The notes below the pieces were generated by a model, which made no database searches, was not told where the DNA came from, and worked only from the letters and a program-made list of their open reading frames with translations. Source: Pseudeuparius sepicola (lineage: Eukaryota > Arthropoda > Insecta > Coleoptera > Anthribidae). Taken from it: a stretch of 64,000 nucleotides of DNA. A program made the position numbers and the translations under genes. Location: NCBI GenBank assembly GCA_963920635.1, contig OY987301.1, forward strand, positions 54,876,560 to 54,940,559, written 5' to 3'. Positions 1 through 11,060 of the stretch are shown here, in pieces; position 1 is the first letter of the stretch; every line of letters starts with the position of its first letter.

Positions 1-165
1 CCGAATCCAAGGGTCTTAGAGAGATTTGGAATGATGGATTCTAACGAAGTATATCAACTCCTATATCATAAGACAAAGTTCGTTGCCAAATTCCACAGAA
101 AAGGAAGAAATCGATAATAAGTTTTCCTACCGTGAGGCACTTGGAGCTCTCATGTATCTTATATA
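1..165 (+). pseudogene. Ty1/Copia reverse transcriptase fragment
   Basis: The first bases read in frame 1 as a peptide containing LERFGMMDSNEV. A second stretch in another frame reads YREALGALMYL at about 131-163. Both match the C-terminal part of Copia-superfamily reverse transcriptase, where an 'RFGM-D' block is followed by 'YR-A-GALMYL'. Two stop codons and a frameshift separate the blocks, so the copy is dead. It runs off the left edge of the window, so its size and any LTRs cannot be judged. The superfamily call rests on these two motifs only. Confidence 0.7.
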
Positions 166-212
166 GGACTCCGAAGCCTCAAAATCATACCATTCTTTAC
201 TGCACTAAAAAC

Positions 213-266
213 TTTGATGTGGTGGGTATGAGCGAAACCTGGCTCAATGAAAATATACTAAATATA
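213..266 (+). pseudogene. Non-LTR endonuclease scrap
   Basis: This short frame reads FDVVGMSETWLNENI. It matches the 'SETWL' block of the apurinic-type endonuclease of jockey/CR1-like non-LTR retrotransposons. Nothing else of that element is recognisable on either side, so it is a fragment left by later rearrangement. Confidence 0.55.
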
Positions 267-659
267 ATATGAAAGTTTAGTAATCCCCAGTTATGTAATG
301 CAAAAAATAGTAGATAGCATACTTTTTATTTCATATTCCCTCTATTTAGTTTACCATTCGGATCAGCGGATCCGTAAACTGAATTACTAGATTCGAACAG
401 GGAGAACTGTCTGATAATAAAAAAAAATTGAATATCGTATGCATTATTAATAAAGAGCAAGACTTCGTGCATAATATGATCTTTTTTCTAGGTAAAATTT
501 GGTTTTGCAGTGATTTGCCTGCTTCGTAATTACCTTATTACCATTCGAAAAAAAAGGAGAATTTGGTCGCGACGTTATATCTTCTTTCTACTGTAATAAT
601 ATTAAGCACAATCTACGATACTGTCCAGACTCCTTGAATGCCCCCATTTTCTATCAGGC
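267..659. other. No recognisable gene
   Basis: AT-rich sequence with stops in all frames. I see no coding motif, hairpin or tandem repeat here. Confidence 0.5.
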
Positions 660-2245
660 TGTGGATTTATATACAGAGCGCCCATGGCCACTAGATACAT
701 AGGGGAATCAAGAACCAGTTGACTGTGCGCCGCGCCGGCCGTCGCAAGCGGTGCCGAGGGAGAATACCAGCGTTGGAGTGTGCTTAATTTTTAAGCATTA
801 TCGTTCGTCCGGACTACACGACGTTGAGATCATTCCCTGTAATTTTGGTTTTTGATGTTTAATCGGAAGTAAAATAAAAACATATCTCCAAAAAACACTC
901 TTCCGAAAAAATAAAAAGTAATTCTACAAAAAACAAACGATTGCACACAGTTAGTGCAATAAATGTTCAAAGAGGCCACCATCTGCAGCTAGGCAATAAC
1001 CTAAACGGTCATAGAAACCTCTCCGAACATTTGCTAGTATGTTTGGAGTGATAATTTTAAATGAATTCGATATTTTCAATCGCAATTCGTCCAAATCGTT
1101 CGCCCTGTCTTCCCGGAAGCCATAAATTTGGTACTTTACGTATCCCCACAAAAAAAATCATTAGGGGATAAATCGGGCGAGCGTGCCGGCCACGCGATGG
1201 TTCCCCGACCACTAAGTAAATGATTCGGAAATACAGTATGTAAGTAATCTCGAACCACTCTGCAATTATGCGCCGGGCAACCATCTTGCTGAAACCAAAT
1301 TTCATTAAATCTGTGACCTGCAACCCGCCTAATTTCTGGAATGACTTGCTGTTGCAAAAGAGTCAAGTAAGTAGGGCCAGTTAGGTTTCCATCAATAAAA
1401 AATGGTCCGATCATATTTTCTCCGAGCATACCACCCCAAACGTTTACCTTTTCGGGGTACTGTGTTCGAAATTCATAATATTTATGTAAATTTTCCCGCG
1501 ATTAATAACGAACGATCGAAGGATTATGTCGGCCATGTAGGGGAAATAACGATTCATCAGTGACAACTATGTTGCTGATAAAATTGGGTTGACGGTTCAC
1601 CACATCCATAACCCATTCTTTTAAAGTAATCGTCGGGAAAAATTTCATGATTGTTATGGACTTTGTATGATCGGTAACCTTTTTTTTCAAATTTTTTCCA
1701 CTGCCTTACTTACGCCCAATTGCTCAGCAATAGCCCTTTCAGAAATGTGGGGATTATCATTAACTGTGGCACAAACCATTATTTCTATCATCTCCCGATA
1801 ATTATATCGGCCGTGGTTGTTGGGATGCCCATTTTTACTATGGCTTCGCGGAGTGACACATGCGTACGTTTCAAAATTTGAAATAATCCGTTGCACTGTA
1901 CATAAAGGTGGTACGGGCCTATTTTCAAATGTTTCTCCAAACATGTTTATTACTTGGCGAATACTGTTGCCACCATTATACCATTTAATTACCTGAAGTT
2001 TTTCAGGTAACCGGTATACTTTTTACATTTTTTCGGATAAGCTTTTTACGAAATCTTTTTTATTTTACTCACCTAGGCCTGTCACCTATAAGGCTCCAAG
2101 CACGAATGTAGCCACTGTCTGGCCAATCGGCCGCCGCGCGCGCCGGGCCGCGACCTGGTGATCGATAACGCGGCCGCTAATCAATTGGACTTATTTTGCC
2201 CTATGTATCTAGTAGCCGTGGACGCTCTCTATATAAATACCAAAC
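660..2245 (-). mobile_element. Decayed mariner-type DNA transposon
   Basis: The two ends are diverged inverted repeats. About 660-730 starts with TTTATATACAGAGCGCCCAT, and 2180-2245 is its approximate reverse complement around CTATGTATCTAGTAGCC. Between them lies a broken transposase on the minus strand. GC-rich sub-terminal blocks (about 725-770 and 2120-2175) contrast with the AT-rich interior. No exact target-site duplication could be fixed, so the outer limits are approximate. Confidence 0.7.
951..2028 (-). pseudogene. mariner/IS630-type transposase, broken
   Basis: Reading downward from an ATG at 2028, the second codon is TAA. The frame then continues as KVYRLPEKLQVIKWYNGG, an N-terminal DNA-binding helix-turn-helix region, into SERAIAEQLGVSKAVEKI at about 1690-1740. 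Catalytic blocks follow in shifted frames: TDES near 1555, QQDGCPAHN near 1285, and ARSPDLSPNDFF near 1170. These are the three acidic positions of the DDE/D transposase fold of Tc1/mariner enzymes, which cut and rejoin DNA at terminal repeats. The C-terminal part at 951-1151 (WGYVKYQIYGFREDRANDLD) is in yet another frame. At least four frame breaks make it non-functional. Confidence 0.85.
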
Positions 2246-3689
2246 AGTGGTATTCTGCGTGTTCTGCATAGAGGAAAATCGGTCGTAGCCGTACAATTAT
2301 GTACCTGTTCTCCTTCTTTGTTCCTATATACCTTCGACTCGATGCACAAAAAATCACTGTACTTCCACTAGTGCATCTATTCACCGCTAGATGGAAGCAC
2401 ACATACCAAAATAAATAAATTTAAATCGAAAATTGTGATTTATCTTACAAATAACGAGGCATTATTATTTAAGACGTGGTAATGGAATTTTTAAAATAAA
2501 AATTCCTTTACAAGTGTTGATTGTAGTTTTGAAGGATCTGATGATGCAAAAAGGTTGTTGTTGTAATCCACATAAAAGTTTTTATAGGATAATAAAGACA
2601 TATATATTTTCTTCAAAGATGTATGGTTGTATATATCTTTGCTTTCTTTTACATTTCTACATTAATATCTTCCTATAATGGACACCCAGGGACGGACTGA
2701 CGCCGGCGGCGTATATAGGAAAGCTACTCCAATACGTCCCATCGTCGGTGACCAACAAGAATAGGTTTTTAGGCGGTAGGTATACGCCGAAAAACACTAC
2801 TTCAATATTGCGCCAGATGGTGTCGTACTAGAGTAGGATTGCTCGCTCAATACGCAGCGTAAAGATTCTGAAATGCTATTTCAGTACAACACATTATTTG
2901 CATCATTTATTAAAGAAACTCGATTGAGTACTCTATTTTTATTTAATGTTTTTTGACACACTGTAAATTATTTTCAATATTGAATGCTATTAAATTGCTA
3001 TATTATGGGGTCGTTTTTTGGCACATTGACTTTCTAATTTCGTAGGACGACCAGCTTGAATTCTTCCGGGAGGAAGAACTCGGGAGAGTTACCTCTAGCT
3101 TTTCGGCGCGAAATGGATGTTGGCTGCACCTTAACCTTTCTTCATACCGGCCGTTTTGAGACATACAAACGAAATAATTTGTGATTGCGATAAATTTTTG
3201 ATTTTTTGAAAAATAAAAAATTGCACCTTTTTAGTTGCGTTTTTCTTGAAACTAGCCGATTACGACCCAAACTGGGTCCATAACTAAAAAATATCAGGTT
3301 TGGATGATAGGCAAACAATTCTAAAGTCAAATATGGCATACCACAAAATTTTAATTTATTTGTTTTTATATTTTTTTAAAAAATCTAAAATTTATCAGTC
3401 AGAATTTTTGTCTGAAAATTTGCACATAGGGGTAAAATAAAATTCCAAGCAACTTTTTCAAACATATATTATTCTTCAAGGAGAAATAGTCCTTTTGCAG
3501 CCAAAAATAATTGTATTTTGAGATTTTAAAGATACATTTTGTCATAAACTTTTTTTAACTTTTTTGAAAATATGTTCTTTTTTAATTAAAATATGAAAAA
3601 AGGTCCCCTTTTTATGCAAATTGAAACATCGGGATGTTTAAAGCTATTCTGAACAATGTGTGACTAATAATAGAAGAAATTTATGTCGA
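2246..3689. other. AT-rich intergenic sequence
   Basis: No gene or transposon was recognised. A short GC-rich patch lies near 2695-2720 and a moderately conserved-looking stretch near 3040-3110. The minus-strand frame at 3142-3339 is short and low in complexity, and I do not treat it as a gene. Confidence 0.45.
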
Positions 3690-3800
3690 AATTCCTGGGT
3701 GTCTACCATATAATTGAAAATTTAATTTAATATAAAACTGAATAATATAATAAATTAAATTACTAAATTTTCAATGATATGGTAGACACCCAGGAATTTA
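3689..3800. repeat. Short foldback hairpin (MITE-like)
   Basis: Arms of about 44 bp face each other. The left arm begins ATTCCTGGGTGTCTACCATA at 3691, and the right arm ends with the reverse complement at about 3799. The roughly 20 bp spacer is AT-only. This is a small non-autonomous foldback; no target duplication is obvious. Confidence 0.8.
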
Positions 3801-4379
3801 GATATAAAATTGACTAAATCTACCGGGAACTAATACTAATTAGAAGAAATAGAAATGACAAAAAAATTCGCAGTGGGTAATGGCCCTTTCCCATTACTTT
3901 TTTCGTTTTTCTCGCTTTCTTTATGTATAATGTCTTCAAGGTCTCAAAAAAGCTCACCGTTGTTCCTTTTTTTTCTCCTAAACTAAGCTAAAAATCAGAA
4001 TTGAAATTTGAAAATAAGGTTAGTGCTGACGTCAGCAAGAGCCCGTACTGGGGTTTCTTTTTGATTTCCGGCTAAATTATTTAACAGGTTTCTTACCTAT
4101 TCTTTAATGGCTTTTATGAATGAAAGGGATAATACTTACTTCATTGAATGAATTATACTGTATATATTGCTTTAATTCTATTATATTTGATTAGGTATAT
4201 GCCTAAATGGGATGTTTTTTGTTTGTGGTAGTAGACTAAAATTGCCTACGTGTAGACTTAAGAAATGGACCTAAAGTCTAATAAGGTCTAATGGTAGGAT
4301 TATCTGTGGTCTAACTAACGACTTTCAAATTAGGAAAAGTTTGTTTATCTGGATATTATTGATATTACGAACTTGCGTC
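3801..4379. other. AT-rich intergenic sequence
   Basis: No coding motif, tandem repeat or hairpin was recognised in this stretch. Confidence 0.4.
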
Positions 4380-4571
4380 TTGTGTAACACTGTGATGCAC
4401 TTGAGCAACTAGACTTTCTGTATTCCAGGAACGTTATTATTGTAGGCGATTTAAAAGTACCTCACTTAGTTTTAGTTCTACAAAAAATTTCTGAAATACA
4501 TTTAGTTTTAAACAATATAATAACATTGTCAGTGAAGATGGAAAACTATTGGACTTGGTTATATCTAACAT

Positions 4572-4880
4572 TAATTCAAATAAAATTCCTTGGTATTCTA
4601 CCAATTTGTATTTAAAAAACGAAGAGCCAAAAGCTATCCTTTTTTATATAAAAATGTTTACAACGTACGTTTCGGCTTTTAAGCCATATTCAGGTACATG
4701 TTAAAAAGTTGTCAGTATTTTTTAATCATAACGCCCATATGAACTTTTTAACACGTACCTGAATATGGCTTAAAAGCCGAAACGTACGTTGTAAACATTT
4801 TTATAAAAAAAAGGATAGCTTTTGGCTCTTCGTTTTTTAAATACAAATTGGTAGAATACCCAGGAATTTTATTTGAATTA
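4572..4880. repeat. Long hairpin made of inverted Penelope-type ends
   Basis: Two arms of about 140 bp (4572-4712 and 4741-4880) are near-perfect reverse complements with a spacer of about 28 bp. Each arm holds the string CCTGAATATGGCTTAAAAGC followed by CGAAAC. This resembles the hammerhead-ribozyme core found near the ends of Penelope-like retroelements. It interrupts the jockey-like relic around it. Assignment to Penelope is inference from that motif and from Penelope copies elsewhere in the window. Confidence 0.7.
4754..4795 (+). ncRNA. Degenerate hammerhead-ribozyme-like motif
   Basis: The right arm of the hairpin reads CTGAATA, then a GGCU/AGCC stem II, then GAAA, then the self-complementary ACGTACGT that could form a tiny stem III, then a UU cleavage position. 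The family core is CUGANGA...GAAA. Here the second G of CUGANGA is replaced by U, and the stem I pairing is weak, so activity is unlikely. A mirror copy lies on the minus strand at about 4659-4696. Confidence 0.45.
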
Positions 4881-6060
4881 CTCTATAACTACCAGGAAGA
4901 AAACCAAAAAATATTTTTCTAACATTAATTGTGAATCGAGAGAGATATTATATACCATTGGTACCAGATGATGTCCGCTATCAACCTGCTCTAATAATTG
5001 GTTTTCTTAATTTTAATTGTACAAAAAACCTATTTGCAAGCAATGTTGCATTTAGTTCTTATAACCCCAAAAAAGCAAATTTAAATCTTTCGAATATTTG
5101 GCATCATCGGGAGTTCCGCAAGGGTCAAACTTAGAACCACTTTTATTTTTAATATTTATTAACGATCTCACTTCAAATATAATGTCAAATAAACTTATTT
5201 ATGCCGATAATTATTCCAAATTTTTCTTAGCATATCTGGTAATAATGATTGTTTGATATTGCAGAGTGATCGTGTTGCGCAGTATTGTGTTAATAATGAT
5301 TTGACTTTAAATGTGAGTAAATGCATAATTGTATTTTTTACGAGGAAAAAGGTGCCCCATTTATTCACTTATACTTTGAATAATAAATGTATATCTAACT
5401 CGTTGTGATAAAGTAAAGGATTTAGGAGTTTTTTTGACTCACTGAGATTTGAGATCACATTATATCTCTCAAATTAAATCAAGCCTCTAAGGCTTATGGA
5501 TTCATAATTAGAAACTGTGTGTTCTTCACCAACATTGAGACACTAAAATCTCTATAGTAATATTACTGTTACGTCAGATCTAAACTGGAATATGCATCAG
5601 TTGTATGATGTCCTTATTATGTATATAAGTTACAGATTGGAAGAATTCAGAGAAAATTTCTGAAATTTATGGGTTTCAGGGTTGATGGGATATATCCAGA
5701 GAGAAGTGTCTCATATAGATTTATGCCAAGTAGAATGTTATAGCCTCACACTTAGACGCAAATTTGACTCAACCACATTTTTATACAGCATCTTGAATAA
5801 CTTTGTTGATTCTTCATGTCTGTGAGATACTTCCTGGGTCCTCGATCAAATTCTAGGAATCATCACACATTTCATTGTCGAACAGCAAAAACAAACTTAT
5901 TGTTAAGAAGTCCTTTATACCAAATGTGTCATAACTCATAACTTTAATAGAATTTCTCATTTATGTGACATTAATACTGACAAAATCGGATTTCTTGAGG
6001 AATCAGCAGCGTTGTGTCTGGATGATGAGTTCAATGATTAGCATGTCTTACTTCTTAACC

Positions 6061-6660
6061 TCTTAATTATGTTAGGTTTTTCCTGTAAATGGTTTGAAAC
6101 TGTTGGGCAATACACGCTAGTATTATTAATTTTTACATGAGGGTTGATCAAATTGTTGGTGCTCACTCTCACTAATAATAATTACGCTACCAAGAATGTT
6201 TCATTCGATTTTAAAAAAAATATATATTTTCTTGTTTTATTTATAGACATATTGAGAAAGCAATGACAAATTATTTTCATTGCAACTTAGTCTGTATAAG
6301 TAGATTTGTAAGCAAAATTTCATTTTTGAGATATATATATATTTTTTGAAAGCTTTATTTCAATAAATTTTTTACAATAATATAAATCTTTTACATACAT
6401 TCTCTAAGCCGTGCTCGAGGCATGGGTATCGAAAATATACAAGTTATATAATCAGTGTGTGGTTATTTTGACAATTGTAACAACGATTTAATATTATTTG
6501 AAAAAGTTGCTAAATTTTTGATTGATTTTATGGATTGAGGCAGCAGGTTGAAGGTTTTTTGATTAGCTCAAAAGTACAGTTTATACGAGTAGACCTGGAT
6601 AACAATTAGAGCATATTCTGACATTTTAATAATAGTACATTATACACTTAATGAAAAATT
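6061..6660. other. AT-rich intergenic sequence
   Basis: No gene seen. The only regular feature is short AT dinucleotide runs near 6220 and 6330. Confidence 0.4.
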
Positions 6661-6983
6661 TTCTATATGATATTTAAAAATTTGTTTCATTTTATCAGCT
6701 TGACAACTGAACTCAAATCTATAATCAATTATGTAAAATATGGCAATATTTCAATGTTAGTAGTAAAAAAAATTTTATATACATTTCGGTTGAGAAGTGA
6801 GCCACTATTTATTTATAAATAATTTATTACCTTCTCAACCGAAGTGTATATAGAATTTTTCTACTACTAACATTGAAATATTGCCATATTTTACATATTT
6901 GATTAGATTGGAGTTCAGTTGTTAAGCTGATAAAATGTTGTCAAGCTGTTAAAATGAAACTAATTTTTAAATGTCATATAGAA
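6661..6983. repeat. Large foldback element, 323 bp
   Basis: The left arm 6661-6797 and right arm 6831-6983 are inverted copies of about 137-150 bp around a 33 bp loop. The inner ends read TTCGGTTGAGAAG and its complement CTTCTCAACCGAA. The right arm carries a small duplicated piece around GTTGTCAAGCTGTTAAAATG. It has no coding capacity and is consistent with a MITE or foldback transposon. Confidence 0.85.
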
Positions 6984-7856
6984 TTTTTTTTATTATTTAC
7001 CTAGGTATTTTTTTATTATCATTGTTTACCTATGGCGAAAAATATTACTTCTCATTAGAGGCATGAGGTAAATAATGGTGATTTCTCAAGTTAGTAGTAA
7101 AAAATAATTTGAATTTAGATAAAAAAGTCAAAATTATACAATTTTCTACATTTGCAAAAATGTTGTTAGGTTAGGTTAGGTTGCTATATTTATGGTTGTA
7201 TTCATTTTAAGAAAAAATATTTCTCCCTATTTTGTGTCTGTAAACATATCTATTAAAAAGGACCAGAAAACAATCTGTGAAATCAAGGATTTTCTATAAT
7301 TATTGCAAATCGATAATAGCACGCTGTTATTTCAAATATGAATCTGAACTTTTTATTACATTTTTCTTTAATAAGGATTCAACATTGTGAGTTATCAAGG
7401 TATCACAAGCAATTGTTTTTACGTTGTTTTTTTACATCATTATCCTACTTCCAGCTATATTTATTGCTAAATATCGACAAGAATATTGTATATGTTTGTC
7501 AAAATAAAATGATATTAACGTTTTAAAACTCTCTTATGATTAGTGGAAAGTAGATGTACCGTGAAGCAATTAGGATATTAATTTAATTAGGTACATTAAA
7601 TTTTGCTGTACGAAATTCATGACAAAATAATAATAAATAAAAATATAACCAAACTATTTCACCTTCGTAACAAAAATTCAGGACTTTTATGGGACAATTT
7701 TGGTCCTTTCCTCTTAAATATTGTGTTTTAGCAGTAAAAAGTCATGAAATTTGGTTAGGTACGTGAAATAGTTACAGCCGCACATAAGTGACCTATTAGT
7801 TGCAAATAAGTAGTCTATTAACTGCAATTAAGTTTCTATTTACCTCTAATTTTTTT
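6984..7856. other. AT-rich sequence with MITE scraps
   Basis: A short interstitial TTAGG run lies at 7166-7182. The stretch 7610-7770 resembles the hairpin at 33060-33270 (shared 'ATGACAAAATAATAATAAAT'-like core and 'GAAATAGTT'), so it is probably a decayed member of the same MITE family. The frame at 7338-7526 shows no recognisable protein. Confidence 0.45.
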
Positions 7857-8004
7857 CATCTATTAGTCACAGCAAGATATCTGTTAATCTTATAAAATAT
7901 TAGCCACAAATAAGCTCATCTTAGCAAAACATGTCTGTTTGCTACAAATGGAGAGCTTATTTAATGCCTATTTAATGCAGATATCCTGCTGTGGCTAATA
8001 GATG
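7857..8004. repeat. Inverted repeat pair, 27 bp arms
   Basis: CATCTATTAGTCACAGCAAG at 7857 is matched by the inverted copy ending at 8004 (CTGCTGTGGCTAATAGATG). The 90-odd bp between contain GCTACAAAT/GCCACAAATAAG-like repeats of the same subsequence. Probably a small MITE. Confidence 0.7.
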
Positions 8005-8034
8005 TTTTTTAACGGTTAAGAGAAATTTTCCTCA

Positions 8035-8385
8035 GTGTATCTAATTATCTATACATACTAAATTCTCTTTGAATAACTGGCAATAATATTTTACTGAATT
8101 CCACGAACATTCAGCAACACAGTTGTCCGTATTTCCTAGAATAAATGCTGATTCTTTAATTTTTCGTCAATTTCCTACTTCTTCTTTGAGAATTGGTTTG
8201 GAGCTATGCCACAAAATCCTATGATTGTTATTAAAAGTGTGTTCACATATTTTTGACTTCCAAATTTGATTTTGCCTGATAAGTCTCCCCAACATAGAAC
8301 TTTCCACATTCACAAGGAATTTTATAAATGCAATTTTTTTATTTTGTAAGTACCGCATTTTTGATAAATGTAATAACCTTTTCAA
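8035..8385 (-). pseudogene. Penelope-like element 3' fragment
   Basis: This matches the 3' coding end of the larger Penelope copy at 12060-12400 base for base over long stretches. The shared parts include the blocks encoding KSKICEHTFNNNHRILW and KPILKEEVGN of the GIY-YIG endonuclease domain. About 40 bp that encode the middle of the GIY-YIG domain are deleted relative to that copy, so the domain cannot fold. Only the C-terminal fragment exists here; no RT is attached. Confidence 0.85.
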
Positions 8386-10167
8386 CGCTTCAGCAATGTC
8401 TCACCTTTCATTGAAGTCGTCGAAATAAAATATCCAAGAGGCAACTTCCAATTTGAAAATATGCCTCTTGCCAAGAACATAGCATTGCTTGTGTGCCAAA
8501 CCTTGACGAACTGCTGCCGTTCATAATTTTTGGTATTCTTAAAAAAATTTCATCTCGTCAAAAATTACCGTGCAGTATTTATCAGTTGTAAGCATGGTAG
8601 TTAAATCACAAAGTTGTTAAATCTGGGAAAATATTATGATTTCTCAAACCATGAGGACAAAGGAGATATTCCGCTGGTTTCAAGAATTTATAAATGCCTG
8701 TCGGCTTCTAGCATATGGTTATTCGAAAAGCCAGTTCCTTTTCATATCCTTTCCTTTTTTATGGTACAACTACATTGTCGTTAATGTCTTCGAATATCAA
8801 AAATCAATATTTTCTAAGGGGCCCTTGGCGCCGATTGACTTTATTTTGAACGAAAATAACAGCCAGTGCACAGTAAAATTGGGTCATTCTGTTCGTACTA
8901 AGTTCGTCCGCTAAAAACTACTGTTTCCTGAAAAAACTACTGTTTCCTGAAAAACTAAGCATCTATTATTAAGTTTTTTCGCATTTTTTTATCGAAACAG
9001 GAATTTTTCCACTCGTGTAGTAATGTGGAAGTACGAGTGCAGCGATTTATATAAAATAATCGACAGCATGTTTCAATATTATGTTTTTACAATGTAGACA
9101 CTTGCCTATTTTCATTTGTCCTAACGCTGCGCCACGTGCTAACCATATTATTTTATAGAAATGCTCAATCCACCAATCTACTTTGTTCTGATATTATTAG
9201 TTGGTGCGGGTGGTCAACATACCTCTGTCTGTCCCACTCCCGCCTCGCCTCGACTCTCTCGAACTTGCCGTACACACAGTTGTCTCGCGATTCTTGCCGG
9301 CGGCTTGAAAATCGCGAGACATTAGGCGGACCCCCGTGATGCTCCGTCTCCGAGTATCTAGGTTGAATATATCTTTGCTTTTAGTAACAGCGCCGCAACG
9401 CAATGGCTGTGTTATAAAAATACGATATGATAAAAATCGTAAAATTAAGACGTTTTTTGAGGAATCCAGACCTGGTGTTTTGTGTTTTTAACTCAAGAAG
9501 ACAAATATCGTGTTGAAGTATTTACACTAAAATCAAGTAACTCTTATGCCTGGCGTAAATAAAAGCACGTGTTCGATGACGTTCCGCGAAATAAGGCGAT
9601 TGGTAGATAGGCCATAAAATATCAGTACGTCTGGCAACAGGGATGTACTTGATCACAAAAGCTTATTTATGCTGTTTTATCTTGTCGTTTTCAGCTATTT
9701 AGACACTGCCACAAATAATTTTATCGATGTTTTGAATCATTTTAATTACCCCAATACATTTTTCCGAAATATTTTGACGTAAACAATTCCGGGTCGCGGA
9801 AATTTTTTCGAAAAACAATTCTTCGAAAAAACAAATCTTGGAAAAAAACAATTCAATAACATTGAAGCTTTTATGCTATTGGCTAGAGAAAGAGATATTT
9901 TAATGAAAATCGCTAATGCCGATATAAATAAAATATTTAACAAGTACAAGTAAAAATTGAGCATTTCTACTTTCTCTCTAAAGTACAAGTTGATGTACTT
10001 ACATACTGATAACGAATATTTTTATTTAGTAGGTACCTAGTACCTACCTAACGTTGGTTTTTAACATTACAAAGAATGAGTTTTTGTGTTTCGTATTTAG
10101 AAATGTTTTTTTTTAATTGTTATTTTGTGTTTTGTTTTAGAATAGTTATTTATGTACCAAGGCACTG
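8386..10167. other. Unassigned sequence with a GC-rich patch
   Basis: No convincing gene. 'ACTACTGTTTCCTGAAAAA' occurs twice in tandem near 8920-8960. A CpG-rich patch at 9200-9350, with the matched segments 'CTCGCGATT' and 'AATCGCGAG', stands out from its AT-rich surroundings and may be the end of an unidentified transposon. The frame at 8636-8914 has no recognisable motif. Confidence 0.4.
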
Positions 10168-10257
10168 AAGTTCAAACTTTTTATGACTCATGTGGAATTT
10201 AGTGGCTGAGGCTTGTGGCCGAGGCAAATAAACCGCATGAGTCATAAAAAGAACTTC
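10168..10257. repeat. Short inverted repeat
   Basis: TTTTTATGACTCATG near 10180 is inverted as CATGAGTCATAAAAA near 10233, with the outer sequences GAAGTTC and GAACTTC also matching. The stem is about 24 bp with a loop of about 40 bp that contains the imperfect repeat GGCTGAGGCTTGTGGCCGAG. Confidence 0.65.
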
Positions 10258-11060
10258 AAACAAATAAGCATTAGGTAGCGCCCGTCCATGAACCGACTGC
10301 GCGCGGGGTTGCTTGACTTTGACGATCGCTCTACCTATGTTAAATTTGACGAGGCACGACGCGTCCCAACAGAAACTCAGAACTGCTGCCTGTTATGCAG
10401 CGTTCATGAAAAACCTACTAAAATATTTATACTGAAAGATTGCGCTTCTATAGGTAATAATTTCGCAATGCTTACGAAATTTAAATGGACATCATTGGCC
10501 GAATTTTGAATATTTAGTCACTTTTGACGGGCGATGGCTCCGCGTCTGGCGTTTGATGTTTACATCTCGCCAAGGCTTTCTGAGCTTTTAATGCCGATTT
10601 CAAGAAAAGTGTTTTTTTATTTATTTTTAGACATATTTTTTAAATATATTATTATATATATTTATTTTTTATATTTTTTTGTGTTTTTATAGTAATATAA
10701 GACGAACTGATATAGGTATTTGCCTTTTTAAAGTGGGCGCCAGGCGCTGGCGCCGCTGGTTTCATCAGCCCGCCAATATTTTCGTACCCAGTCCGTCCCT
10801 GTTGGACACCCCCATCAACTATTTAAGTAAGACTTGTTTGACAAAATCAACTTATTTTATATAGCCCTGAAAATGCCCCGTTAAGAAATGTCCTACTAAT
10901 AATGTTAAAAGCATATCTATTAAGTACAAAATTATAAGACCTTGTAATAAAATTCTCACCTCCGTGTACACCCCGAAATAAAGAGGAACCGGCTGCGGTT
11001 TCCTTATGTTAATCCGACCGCCGCCTTCCTTGATTAATGGGCCTCTTTGAACGGGCCCCA
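10258..11060. other. Unassigned sequence
   Basis: A 73-codon plus-strand frame at 10288-10509 is GC-balanced and lies in a small CpG-containing island, but I recognise no domain. A GGCGCCAGGCGCTGGCGCC palindromic cluster lies near 10736-10755. Nothing else is supportable. Confidence 0.35.

Larger units (their letters stand above)
4380..6060 (+). pseudogene. jockey-like non-LTR reverse transcriptase relic
   Basis: Scattered blocks in several frames follow the order of a jockey/CR1-like non-LTR polyprotein. They are an endonuclease 'VIIVGD' block near 4432, the RT block SGVPQGSNLEPLLFLIF near 5108-5160 with INDL following, 'YAD' near 5200, 'KVKDLGVFFD' near 5411, and 'SKLEYASVV' near 5580-5610. 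The 'GVPQGS-L-PLLF-IFINDL' order is diagnostic of this RT class, which copies its own RNA at a nicked genomic site. Many stops and indels are present, and a 309 bp hairpin (4572-4880) has inserted between the endonuclease and RT parts. The copy is old and dead. Confidence 0.75.

Noticed and set aside
7166..7182. TTAGGTTAGGTTAGG as a telomere or interstitial telomeric block
   Set aside because: Only three units, also seen as two units near 63025; too short to mean more than chance or a repair scar.
9136..9403. Overlapping 67- and 68-codon frames in the GC-rich patch
   Set aside because: No domain, no splice or start context; GC-driven openness.
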